Origin: CAZYIW01 sp964647705
Lineage (GTDB): Bacteria > Pseudomonadota > Gammaproteobacteria > PS1 > Pseudothioglobaceae
Assembly (NCBI GenBank): GCA_964647705.1
Contig: CAZYIW010000037.1
Coordinates: 1-11,304, forward strand
Reading direction: 5' to 3'
Length of the DNA: 11,304 nt
A program made the translations under genes and the position numbers. Of this stretch, positions 1 to 6,739 are shown in pieces. Below the pieces are notes generated by a model. The model ran no database searches. It saw only the letters and a program-made list of their open reading frames with translations, and was not told the DNA's origin. Position 1 is the stretch's first letter. The number at the start of each line of letters is the position of its first letter.

Positions 1-305
1 TGCAGAAGCCTATTTTGATAATGTTTCTTCACTTCAGCTGAGCCAGTGGGCGTAGTGGTGGTCACCATAATACGGTGTTTGGGGTAATTTTTTATTAATT
101 GATCAATCAGCGGTATAGCGGCGCGAAACTCACCCACCGAAACACAATGTAGCCATATACTAGGAGTAGAAGATTTAGCGATAAAGCCCAGTCTTTCACC
201 GATTCTTTTTCGATAATCTGGGTTTTTAAAACCTTTAATCCAAAGTCTACCTAGCATCGCTGGCAATAGCAAATAGGATAGGATGCTGTATAAAGTTCGA
301 TTCAT
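1..305 (-). CDS. waaA: 3-deoxy-D-manno-octulosonic acid (Kdo) transferase, N-terminal part
   Basis: Read on the minus strand from an ATG at 305-303, this frame stays open for 101 codons and runs off the left edge. It is therefore the N-terminal quarter of a protein of about 420 residues. It matches the WaaA/KdtA start: a hydrophobic N-terminal anchor (about residues 5-20), then NPDYRKRIGERLGF (28-41), HCVSVGE (53-59) and VTTTTPTGS (81-89). The Glu at 59 sits at the position of the family's catalytic base. WaaA is a GT-B glycosyltransferase (family GT30) on the inner face of the inner membrane; it transfers Kdo from CMP-Kdo to lipid IVA in lipopolysaccharide synthesis. No earlier in-frame ATG was seen immediately upstream. 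The gene is divergent from obgE across a 53-bp spacer. Identity is secure, although the catalytic C-terminal half is outside the window. Confidence 0.93.
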   Translation of the reverse strand, partial: MNRTLYSILSYLLLPAMLGRLWIKGFKNPDYRKRIGERLGFIAKSSTPSIWLHCVSVGEFRAAIPLIDQLIKNYPKHRIMVTTTTPTGSAEVKKHYQNRLL

Positions 306-315
306 GGATGAATGG

Positions 316-321
316 TATAAT
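316..321 (+). promoter_or_regulatory. Possible -10 element for obgE operon
   Basis: A perfect TATAAT lies 37 bp before the obgE start codon in the short waaA-obgE divergent spacer. No convincing -35 hexamer is found 16-18 bp upstream, which would fall inside waaA. It could be a sigma70 promoter that relies on the -10 element, or chance in AT-rich DNA. It is the best candidate for driving the operon that begins with obgE. Confidence 0.4.
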
Positions 322-358
322 TCATTTCATTGTATTTTAGCCATTTCCCCGAGTTGTT

Positions 359-1360
359 ATGAAATTTGTTGATTCAGCCAGCATTCGCGTTGAAGCAGGT
401 AAGGGCGGTAGTGGATGTTTGAGTTTCCGTAGGGAAAAATATATACCTGATGGAGGGCCTGACGGCGGTGACGGCGGTGACGGTGGCAGTGTTTATTTTC
501 AAGGCAGTGAAAGTTTAAATACACTGAGTGAATTTAGATACAATCGTCTCTATCGAGCTAAAAATGGCCAGCCAGGGGAAGGGCAGAATAAACGTGGGAA
601 ATCTGCTGAGGACTTAACGGTAGATATGCCTTTAGGTACAAAAATATTTGATTTGGAAACCGATGAATTAATCGGTGAAATTACTCAACACGAACAAAAA
701 GTTTTGGTTGCCAAAGGTGGCTTTCATGGCTTGGGTAATGCACGTTTCAAATCCAGTGTCAATAGAGCGCCAAGAAAAACAACACCCGGCAGCATGGGTG
801 AGGCCAGAGAAATTGGACTGGAGCTTTCGGTTATGGCCGATATCGGTCTTTTAGGCATGCCCAATGCCGGTAAATCCAGCCTAATTCGTCAAATATCGAG
901 CGCCAGACCCAAGGTGGCAGACTATCCATTTACCACTTTACATCCATCTTTGGGGGTGGTTTCTTTATACGACAAGCATTTGGTTATGGCTGATATTCCT
1001 GGCTTAATTGAGGATGCCAGCGAAGGGGTGGGCTTGGGTTTTGAATTTTTAAGACACCTCTCACGCACTAAGACACTTCTTCATGTGGTGGATATTTTGC
1101 CTCAGGATGGTTCTGATCCTGTGCATAATTATCTAATCATTGAAAAAGAACTGGCAAAATACGACCAAGAATTGGCGCAAAAATCCAGATTGGTTGCAAT
1201 TAATAAAATGGATTTGATTGCCAAAGATGAAAGAGATGCCAAAATTAAACAATGGAGAAAGGGCACGAATTATCAAGGTCAGATTTTTGCCATCTCTGCA
1301 CTCAACGGTTTGGGTTGTAAGGATTTGGTACACGGATTATTTGATGCACAAGAGTCATGA
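359..1360 (+). CDS. obgE: Obg family GTPase ObgE/CgtA
   Basis: This is a 333-residue GTPase that binds the large ribosomal subunit and acts in 50S assembly and stress signalling. The glycine-rich Obg domain spans about residues 1-158, including the Gly/Asp-rich stretch at 31-43. The G domain follows: G1 GMPNAGKS at 166-173, the G2 region YPFTTLHP at 189-196, G3 DIPG at 212-215, G4 NKMD at 282-285 and G5 SAL at 313-315. There is little sequence after the G domain, so the acidic C-terminal tail of the E. coli protein (about 390 residues) is lacking, as in many homologues. The ATG start gives the canonical MKFVDSASIRV opening; no strong ribosome binding site precedes it. The stop overlaps the proB start as ATGA, so the two are probably coupled. 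The rplU-rpmA pair that often precedes obg is not present here. Confidence 0.97.
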   Translation: MKFVDSASIRVEAGKGGSGCLSFRREKYIPDGGPDGGDGGDGGSVYFQGSESLNTLSEFRYNRLYRAKNGQPGEGQNKRGKSAEDLTVDMPLGTKIFDLETDELIGEITQHEQKVLVAKGGFHGLGNARFKSSVNRAPRKTTPGSMGEAREIGLELSVMADIGLLGMPNAGKSSLIRQISSARPKVADYPFTTLHPSLGVVSLYDKHLVMADIPGLIEDASEGVGLGFEFLRHLSRTKTLLHVVDILPQDGSDPVHNYLIIEKELAKYDQELAQKSRLVAINKMDLIAKDERDAKIKQWRKGTNYQGQIFAISALNGLGCKDLVHGLFDAQES

Positions 1361-2127
1361 ATAAACAAAGATGGGTAATTAAAATTGGTTCGGCATTACT
1401 AACGAATGATGGCCAAGGTTTAGATAAGATTGCCATAAGCGATTGGGTAGAGCAAATAGTCAACCTCAATCAACAAGGCATTGAGGTTATTTTAGTTTCC
1501 TCAGGTGCAATTGCTGAGGGCATCAAAAGACTGGGCTGGCATAGTCGCCCTGACGACATCCACCAGCTTCAAGCTGCAGCAGCAGTTGGGCAGATGGGTC
1601 TTATTCAAACTTATGAATCACTTTTCGCAAAACACGATATTCACACAGCACAGGTGCTGTTAACGCATGATAACCTGACCAACGAAGATCGATACGAAAA
1701 CATCTCTTCAACCCTTGAAAATCTATTGGTTTTTGGCACGGTGCCTATTGTTAATGAAAACGATACCGTGGCAACGGATGAAATTAAATTTGGTGATAAT
1801 GACACCTTGGCTGGCCTGTTGGCAAATTTAATCAATGCTAATCAGCTTGTAATTCTAACTGATCAAGGTGGCGTCTATGATGCCGATCCTAGGCAAAAAC
1901 CTAATGCACAATTGATTAAAAAAATCCAAGTGGATGACGACAAGCTTGAAAAAGTGGCAGGGCGTGGCGGTGGATCGTTAGGTTCTGGAGGTATGTATAC
2001 CAAGGTATTGGCAGCAAAAACAGCATCACAATCTAATATTTCAACTGTGATTGCACCTGGTAGAGAAGCGAATGTATTAACCAAGCTGGCCAATGGCGAG
2101 CATATCGGAACTTTAATTACTTGTTAG
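1357..2127 (+). CDS. proB: Glutamate 5-kinase, short form without PUA domain
   Basis: This enzyme phosphorylates L-glutamate with ATP to glutamyl 5-phosphate, the first and usually feedback-controlled step of proline synthesis. The amino-acid-kinase fold is clear: KIGSALLT at 9-16, VSSGAIAEGIKRLGW at 47-61, NENDTV at 133-138, FGDNDTLAGLLA at 145-156, LTDQGGVYDADPR at 167-179 and GSGGMYTKVLAAKTA at 209-223. The protein is 256 residues against 367 in E. coli. The kinase domain ends normally and only the C-terminal PUA domain is absent. There is no sign of a frameshift: the stop is followed at once by folK. PUA-less ProB proteins are known in other bacteria. It overlaps obgE by 4 bp (ATGA) and folK by 7 bp. 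No proA is in the window. Confidence 0.95.
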   Translation: MNKQRWVIKIGSALLTNDGQGLDKIAISDWVEQIVNLNQQGIEVILVSSGAIAEGIKRLGWHSRPDDIHQLQAAAAVGQMGLIQTYESLFAKHDIHTAQVLLTHDNLTNEDRYENISSTLENLLVFGTVPIVNENDTVATDEIKFGDNDTLAGLLANLINANQLVILTDQGGVYDADPRQKPNAQLIKKIQVDDDKLEKVAGRGGGSLGSGGMYTKVLAAKTASQSNISTVIAPGREANVLTKLANGEHIGTLITC

Positions 2128-2594
2128 CTTATATTGGCTTAGGGTCAAACCTAAACAACCCAAAAAAACAAATCAAAGACGCCTTAATAGCACTTGATAA
2201 TACAACAGATGTTGAGGTTGTGGGTTTATCGAGTTTGTACCAATCCAAGCCAATTGATAAAACCAAGCAACCGGATTACCTCAATGCCGTTTGTAAAGTA
2301 AAAACCCACCTAACCGCTCTGGAGTTATTGTATGTTTGTCAAAATATTGAAACACAACAACACCGCGTAAGAGAAAAAAAATGGGGTGCTCGAACCATTG
2401 ATCTGGATATTATCCTATACGGTGTGCAAGTGGTTGCTTCAAAACAATTGATTATTCCGCATCCTGAGATGATGAATCGTCATTTTGTGCTGATACCATT
2501 ATATGAATTAGAGCCTGATTTAAAAGTGCCTATTCTTGGACCTTTGCAAGACTTAGTTGATAAAATTGATACCTCTGATTTGATAAAATTATGA
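2121..2594 (+). CDS. folK: 2-amino-4-hydroxy-6-hydroxymethyldihydropteridine pyrophosphokinase (HPPK)
   Basis: HPPK transfers pyrophosphate from ATP to 6-hydroxymethyl-7,8-dihydropterin in folate synthesis. The 157-residue product has the family's landmarks: AYIGLGSNL at 3-11, YQSKP and PDYLNAV at 40-57, RVREKKWGARTIDLDI at 82-97 and PHPEMMNRHFVLIPLYEL at 113-130. Asp94 and Asp96 correspond to the two Mg-binding aspartates (95 and 97 in E. coli), and Arg82 and Arg91 to the nucleotide-binding arginines. The start is placed at TTG 2121, because the conserved YIGLGSN strand begins three codons later and no in-frame ATG lies nearby. This gives a 7-bp overlap with proB and suggests translation by coupling. 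It is followed by panB and panC, the same order as E. coli folK-panB-panC. Identity is secure; the exact start is less so. Confidence 0.94.
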   Translation: MLAYIGLGSNLNNPKKQIKDALIALDNTTDVEVVGLSSLYQSKPIDKTKQPDYLNAVCKVKTHLTALELLYVCQNIETQQHRVREKKWGARTIDLDIILYGVQVVASKQLIIPHPEMMNRHFVLIPLYELEPDLKVPILGPLQDLVDKIDTSDLIKL

Positions 2595-3373
2595 ATATTG
2601 ACGATCTTAAGACATTTAAGGAAAAAGGCGAAAAATTCACCTGTTTAACCGCTTATGATGCTTCTTTTGCCAGGGTTTTTGACCATTGCGGTATCGAAGT
2701 TATTTTAATAGGCGATTCTCTTGGTAATGTTATTCAAGGGGGTGAAAATACCTTGGACGTTTCTATGCAAGATATGATCTACCATACGCAAAATGTTGCT
2801 CGTGGGGTGGAAAATGCTTTGGTAATATCTGATATGCCCTATAAGAGTTATGAAAACCCCGTCCAAGCACTATTAAATGCCCAGAGATTGATTGAAGCAG
2901 GCGCAACGATGGTTAAATTTGAAGGCGGTGTAGAACATGAGGGTATATTCAAAGTTTTGCAAAAAAATAAAATCCCTGTTTGTGCACATTTAGGTCTGCA
3001 ACCACAATCTGTAAAAAAGATTGGCGGATACAAGGTACAAGGTAGAGACGAAGACAGTGCCAATAAAATCCTCTCAGATGCCAAAAAAATAACACAATGG
3101 GGTGTAGATATTGTTTTATTAGAGTGTATTCCAAGCGCATTAGGCAGGCGTATTACACAAGCCATTGATGTGCCTACCATTGGTATTGGTGCGGGCGTGG
3201 ATTGTGACGGACAAATTTTGGTGTGTTATGATATGTTAGGTGTCAATACAGGCTATCTGCCTAAATTTGTAAAAAACTTTTTAACTGGTTGTGAGTCGAT
3301 TGAATGCGCTGTTAAGGCCTATATAGCTGAGGTTAAAAATCAAACTTACCCTGCTGATGAGCACAGTTATTAG
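2591..3373 (+). CDS. panB: 3-methyl-2-oxobutanoate hydroxymethyltransferase
   Basis: PanB adds a hydroxymethyl group from 5,10-methylene-tetrahydrofolate to alpha-ketoisovalerate, giving ketopantoate, the first committed step of pantothenate and CoA synthesis. The 260-residue TIM-barrel protein shows TCLTAYDASFARVFD at 17-31, GDSLGNV at 41-47, ISDMPYKSY at 79-87, MVKFEGG at 107-113, CAHLGLQPQSV at 131-141, LLECIP at 176-181 and TIGIGAG at 196-202. Asp42 and Asp81 match the Mg ligands and Glu178 the catalytic glutamate, each three residues earlier than in E. coli. The ATG overlaps the folK stop (ATGA). The 3' end overlaps panC by 17 bp. The neighbour folK belongs to the folate pathway that supplies its one-carbon cofactor. 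Length is normal for the family. Confidence 0.97.
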   Translation: MNIDDLKTFKEKGEKFTCLTAYDASFARVFDHCGIEVILIGDSLGNVIQGGENTLDVSMQDMIYHTQNVARGVENALVISDMPYKSYENPVQALLNAQRLIEAGATMVKFEGGVEHEGIFKVLQKNKIPVCAHLGLQPQSVKKIGGYKVQGRDEDSANKILSDAKKITQWGVDIVLLECIPSALGRRITQAIDVPTIGIGAGVDCDGQILVCYDMLGVNTGYLPKFVKNFLTGCESIECAVKAYIAEVKNQTYPADEHSY

Positions 3374-4199
3374 TTCTGTTATTAAATTAGCAGAGCAAAT
3401 AAAGATTTTTCAAAATCTGAAAAAAACCATTGCTTTTGTGCCGACCATGGGTGGCCTTCATCAAGGGCATTTGTCATTGGTTGATATTGCCAAAAAGAAA
3501 GCCGATATTGTTGTCGTAAGTATTTTTGTTAATCCAACCCAGTTTGGTAAAAATGAAGATTTTGACAAATACCCCAACACTTTGGCAAACGACAAATATT
3601 TATTAGAAGAGAGGGGAGTGAATGTTATATTCACTCCCAGCATTAATGAGATTTATCCAAAAGGTTATCAGACCAATGTTGAGGTGAGTGAGATTGCCAA
3701 TCTTCTTTGCGGTGCTTCGCGCCCAGGGCATTTTCAGGGTGTGGTGCAGGTGGTCAAGCGTTTATTTGAGATCGTGAAACCCAATGTGGCAGTTTTTGGT
3801 GAAAAAGATTATCAACAACTGATGATTATCAAAGACATGGTTGAGCGTTATCAGATGGATATTGCCATTATCTCAGCGCCAATAGTCAGAGAGGCAGATG
3901 GCTTGGCTATGAGCACTCGTAACCAATATTTATCAAAACAAGAAAGACAAATCGCACCAAGGGTTTATCAAACCTTGCAACAAATGAAAAAATCTATTCA
4001 ACTATCCGAATCAATTACAACGGTAGCGACACAGGCCAAACATAACCTCAGGCAAGATTTTAAGCTGGATTACTTAGAGATTCTTGATGCAAATACCCTT
4101 AAGCAAATCACTGATAATACAACAAATATTGCGGTATTATGTGCTGTGTTTTTAGGTTCAACAAGACTCATTGATAATATTGTCTTTGCAAAGGAATAA
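3357..4199 (+). CDS. panC: Pantothenate synthetase (pantoate-beta-alanine ligase)
   Basis: PanC joins pantoate and beta-alanine in an ATP-dependent reaction through a pantoyl-adenylate. The 280-residue product belongs to the nucleotidyltransferase superfamily. FVPTMGGLHQGHLSLV (27-42) contains the HIGH-type motif QGHL; IFVNPTQFGKNEDFDKYP is at 56-73; RPGHFQGVVQVV at 122-133; FGEKDYQQL at 147-155; and the KMSKS-like MSTRNQYLS at 185-193. The start at ATG 3357 lies inside panB, giving a 17-bp overlap and likely coupling. The stop is 2 bp before nfuA. A perfect 10-bp inverted repeat lies inside the gene (see repeat entry). Together with panB it completes the two pantothenate steps after ketoisovalerate except ketopantoate reductase, which is not in this window. 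Confidence 0.97.
   Translation: MSTVISSVIKLAEQIKIFQNLKKTIAFVPTMGGLHQGHLSLVDIAKKKADIVVVSIFVNPTQFGKNEDFDKYPNTLANDKYLLEERGVNVIFTPSINEIYPKGYQTNVEVSEIANLLCGASRPGHFQGVVQVVKRLFEIVKPNVAVFGEKDYQQLMIIKDMVERYQMDIAIISAPIVREADGLAMSTRNQYLSKQERQIAPRVYQTLQQMKKSIQLSESITTVATQAKHNLRQDFKLDYLEILDANTLKQITDNTTNIAVLCAVFLGSTRLIDNIVFAKE
3614..3638. repeat. Perfect inverted repeat inside panC
   Basis: The arms gggagtgaat (3614-3623) and attcactccc (3629-3638) are perfect reverse complements around a 5-nt loop. They encode part of the segment GVNVIFTPS, which is ordinary PanC sequence. There is no T-run after it, so it is not an intrinsic terminator. It may be coincidence or an mRNA hairpin. Confidence 0.5.
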
Positions 4200-4201
4200 T
4201 T

Positions 4202-4780
4202 ATGTTTACCATCACCGATGAAGCCGAAGTATATGTGGCTGATTTATTTAAACAACAAGATGAAAAAGATTTAGGCCTTAGGGTTGACATCGAAAAAGCT
4301 GGTACGCCATTAGCAGCAGTTACTTTTAATTTCTGCTTTCCAAGAGATTTAGACAAAACTTATCAAAAGTTTGAATACACAGGATTCAACGCCTATATTG
4401 ACGAGGCAAACTTCGATTATCTGAAAGATTCTGAAGTGGCACTTAAAGACGAAGGCGCCGGTACAAAGCTTACCATCACCGCGCCCAATGCCAAAGGTGA
4501 AGCACCCAATGAAGACGCACCATTAGAAGAGAAGATTAAATACACCATTGCCACAGAAGTAACGCCTCAATTGGCATCTCATGGCGGTTTTGTAGAATTG
4601 GTCGAAATCACCAAGGACATGGAAGTAGTGCTTAATTTTGGTGGGGGTTGTCAGGGTTGCTCTTCTGTTAATCTAACTTTGAAAAATGGCGTAGAAGCGC
4701 AACTAAAATCTCGATACCCAGAAATCAAAGCTGTACTAGATGTGACTGATCATTCACAGAAGGAAAACGCCTATATGTAG
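4202..4780 (+). CDS. nfuA: Fe/S biogenesis protein NfuA
   Basis: NfuA is a cytoplasmic carrier that holds a [4Fe-4S] cluster at a dimer interface and passes it to target apoproteins, especially under oxidative or iron stress. The 192-residue length matches E. coli (191). Residues 1-100 form the degenerate A-type-carrier-like domain, ending in the typical LTITAPNAK. Residues 107-182 are the Nfu domain with PQLASHGGFVELVEI (122-136) and the cluster-binding CxxC at Cys150/Cys153 in FGGGCQGCSSV. The tail TDHSQKENAYM parallels the E. coli end. An AAGGAA ribosome binding site (4191-4196) sits 5 nt before the ATG, overlapping the end of panC. It lies in the same transcription unit as panC and the following membrane protein. 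Confidence 0.97.
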   Translation: MFTITDEAEVYVADLFKQQDEKDLGLRVDIEKAGTPLAAVTFNFCFPRDLDKTYQKFEYTGFNAYIDEANFDYLKDSEVALKDEGAGTKLTITAPNAKGEAPNEDAPLEEKIKYTIATEVTPQLASHGGFVELVEITKDMEVVLNFGGGCQGCSSVNLTLKNGVEAQLKSRYPEIKAVLDVTDHSQKENAYM

Positions 4781-4799
4781 TTATGGTATAAAGGGCACT

Positions 4800-5300
4800 A
4801 TGATTACCCTTGAAACCGATGCTACGCTCCGTAGGAGAGCTAAAATACCCCACGAACTCTTTACTGTTAATACGGTAATTGTTCATCTGTTTCTGACTTT
4901 ATCACTGATAAAAATGTTTGGCTTTACCATGAGTGAGGCAGTGCCACTTTCTATTGGTGTGTCTTGCTTGATTATTGTTTTTACTTTTTTTCGCACCAAA
5001 AAAGCCAAGACAAGAGATGCTCAGTTAATTTATCTACATTGGCAATTGTCACTCAATCGTTATCGTTTATTGATTGGTGCCTATGTGTTTTATTTTTTAA
5101 TCAATGGATTGTCACTTTTATTTGTTGATGGCACACAAAGTATGGATGGCACCAATATTACTGACTCTATCCTTGGTTTGTTGAGTGCTGTGCCACTTTT
5201 CTTTTCAGTACTTGTTTCTGTAGTATTAGGCTCAGGTTCAATGTTTAATGCTGGACGTGGCGAGATTAGCGAGAAGATGATCGAAAAATACCCACAGTGA
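4800..5300 (+). CDS. Unrecognised four-segment membrane protein
   Basis: I do not recognise a family for this 166-residue protein. It has four probable membrane segments: about 23-41, 46-64, 89-108 and 122-144. A basic/polar loop (RTKKAKTRDAQ, 65-75) separates segments 2 and 3. The N-terminal 20 residues are polar with a basic patch (RRRAK, 11-15), and the C-terminus is a short charged tail (about 152-166). The loop between segments 3 and 4 (109-121) is acidic and polar. The basic patch and loop suggest both ends are cytoplasmic (positive-inside inference). AAGGG (4791-4795) lies 4 nt before the ATG. It sits 19 bp after nfuA and overlaps the thiL start by 4 bp, so it is co-expressed with these genes, but that does not define a function. 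An intact frame and tight packing support a real gene. Confidence 0.82.
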   Translation: MITLETDATLRRRAKIPHELFTVNTVIVHLFLTLSLIKMFGFTMSEAVPLSIGVSCLIIVFTFFRTKKAKTRDAQLIYLHWQLSLNRYRLLIGAYVFYFLINGLSLLFVDGTQSMDGTNITDSILGLLSAVPLFFSVLVSVVLGSGSMFNAGRGEISEKMIEKYPQ

Positions 5301-6229
5301 AAGAATTTGGACTGATTGAGCAGTATTTCAACTGGAAAACACAAGATACATCCATTGCTCAAGGTGTGGGGGATGATTGTGCCCTGATTGATATTGATAG
5401 ACACGCACGTATTGTAACAACTGTTGACACCTTTATTGAGGGCGTGCATTTCGCAAAAAACACCTCAGCAAGTGATATTGCACATAAGGCATTGGCGGTT
5501 AACTTAAGTGATTTAGCAGCAATGGGTGCCAGACCGTGGTATTTCACATTAGCAATCACTTTGCCTGATATTAACCACGATTGGTTAGAGGAGTTTTCTT
5601 CTTCTCTAAAAGGCTTAGCACAAGATTTCAATATTCTTTTGGTCGGTGGCGATACCAACAAAGGTATGCTCAGTATCAGTATCAATGCTACTGGATTATT
5701 GCCAAAAGATCAGGCGCTTTTGCGCTCGGGTGCAAAGTCTGGTGATTTTATCTATGTGTCAAATACCTTAGGTGATGCAGCATTGGCTTGGAAAAAAATA
5801 CAAAATAACGAAACACCCTCTGCACAACTTTTAAAAAGATTAAATACTCCAACACCCAGGGTGGATTTAGCTCAGCAATTACTCGGTGTTGCCAATAGCT
5901 GTATCGACATATCTGATGGTTTGGAGCAGGACTTAGGTCATATTTTAGACAAGTCTGGTTTGGGCGCTCAAATCAATATTGATAAGCTACCTCTGAGTAA
6001 TGAGCTAATCAAATATATTGAAAAAACTCAAGATTGGTGTTTGCCTTTGGCGGGCGGTGATGATTACGAGTTGTGTTTTACCGTTGCACAAGATAGGGTT
6101 GCAAAAGTGAAGGTAATTGAAAAACAATTGGGTATCGCCTTGACCAAAATTGGCAATATCACCAAAGAATCGAAACTAAAGATAGTGGGCTTGTCTGATC
6201 AAGACTGTCAATCCTATCAGCACTTTTAA
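5297..6229 (+). CDS. thiL: Thiamine-monophosphate kinase
   Basis: ThiL makes thiamine diphosphate from thiamine monophosphate and ATP, the last step of cofactor synthesis. The 310-residue protein has the PurM/ThiL kinase layout: KEFGLIEQYF at 2-11, GVGDDCALI at 23-31 and TTVDTFIEGVHF at 41-52 (Mg/ATP-binding aspartates). Further on are HKALAVNLSDLAAMGARP at 63-80, LLVGGDTNKG at 114-123, CIDISDGLEQDLGHI at 202-216 and LAGGDDYELCFTV at 251-263. The start is GTG 5297, which overlaps the upstream stop as GTGA and directly gives the family's N-terminal motif. The usual partner pgpA does not follow; instead dksA converges with a 6-bp gap and no visible terminator hairpin. Length is slightly below E. 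coli ThiL (325). Confidence 0.96.
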   Translation: MKEFGLIEQYFNWKTQDTSIAQGVGDDCALIDIDRHARIVTTVDTFIEGVHFAKNTSASDIAHKALAVNLSDLAAMGARPWYFTLAITLPDINHDWLEEFSSSLKGLAQDFNILLVGGDTNKGMLSISINATGLLPKDQALLRSGAKSGDFIYVSNTLGDAALAWKKIQNNETPSAQLLKRLNTPTPRVDLAQQLLGVANSCIDISDGLEQDLGHILDKSGLGAQINIDKLPLSNELIKYIEKTQDWCLPLAGGDDYELCFTVAQDRVAKVKVIEKQLGIALTKIGNITKESKLKIVGLSDQDCQSYQHF

Positions 6230-6235
6230 TCAGAA

Positions 6236-6646
6236 TTAGACTTCGCGCTTCTCACCAATGCTCTTGCAGTCAATACATTCATCTGCAGTTGGTCGTGCCT
6301 CTAGGCGTGCTAATGAAATCTCAACACCACAAGTTTTGCAATAGCCATAATCACCCATCTCAATTAAGTGCAAGGTTTTATCAATCTTATTGATCAGTTT
6401 TCTTTCACGATCACGTGTTCTAAGTTCTAGCGCAAATTCCTCTTCCAAAGTAGCTCTGTCATTGATATCAGCCACCTGTGTTGAATCTTCTTGAATGTGG
6501 TTAATGGTAGACTCTGCGTCGTGTATTAATTGGTCTCGCCATAGGGTTAATTTCTTTTTGAAATGCTCAATTTGTCCCGGGCTCATGAACTCTTCATCTT
6601 TAGCAGGCTTGTAATCGGGCATATCTTGAAAATTAGGCTCTGACAT
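6236..6646 (-). CDS. dksA: RNA polymerase-binding transcription factor DksA
   Basis: DksA inserts a coiled coil into the RNA polymerase secondary channel and, with ppGpp, represses rRNA promoters and activates amino-acid promoters. The 136-residue product shows the coiled coil (about 24-96) with the tip motif DINDRA at 60-65, equivalent to the essential DxxDxA. A four-cysteine zinc finger has Cys103, Cys106, Cys124 and Cys127 (YCKTCGVEIS and ECIDCK). E. coli DksA is 151 residues; the difference is a shorter N-terminus. The MSPGQIEHFKKKL segment at 21-33 matches the family. The gene is monocistronic here: it converges on thiL with 6 bp between stops, and diverges from the CbbY-like gene across 93 bp holding a good promoter. 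Confidence 0.97.
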   Translation of the reverse strand: MSEPNFQDMPDYKPAKDEEFMSPGQIEHFKKKLTLWRDQLIHDAESTINHIQEDSTQVADINDRATLEEEFALELRTRDRERKLINKIDKTLHLIEMGDYGYCKTCGVEISLARLEARPTADECIDCKSIGEKREV

Positions 6647-6674
6647 GGCTGAGTTTTTGAAATAAAAAATAATC

Positions 6675-6703
6675 TTTTTACCGAAACTAACTTAAAATAG
6701 CAA
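6675..6703 (-). promoter_or_regulatory. Probable sigma70 promoter for dksA
   Basis: On the minus strand TTGCTA (6703-6698) and TAAAAA (6680-6675) are separated by exactly 17 bp. This places transcription start near 6668, about 20 nt before the dksA ATG. The hexamers match consensus at four and five of six positions by eye. No clear matching promoter for the opposite gene was found in the same spacer. Confidence 0.45.
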
Positions 6704-6739
6704 TACTTATTTATTCACAATTTTAGTTTCACGCAAATT

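Noticed and set aside
2848..3180. Minus-strand 110-codon frame within panB
   Set aside because: Lies fully opposite a well-conserved gene and shows no recognisable domain or start signal.
4822..4834. CTACG-CTC-CGTAG mini hairpin in the first codons of the membrane protein, resembling a REP-like element
   Set aside because: Only five pairs with a 3-nt loop, a single copy, and inside a coding frame; no second copy noticed in the window.
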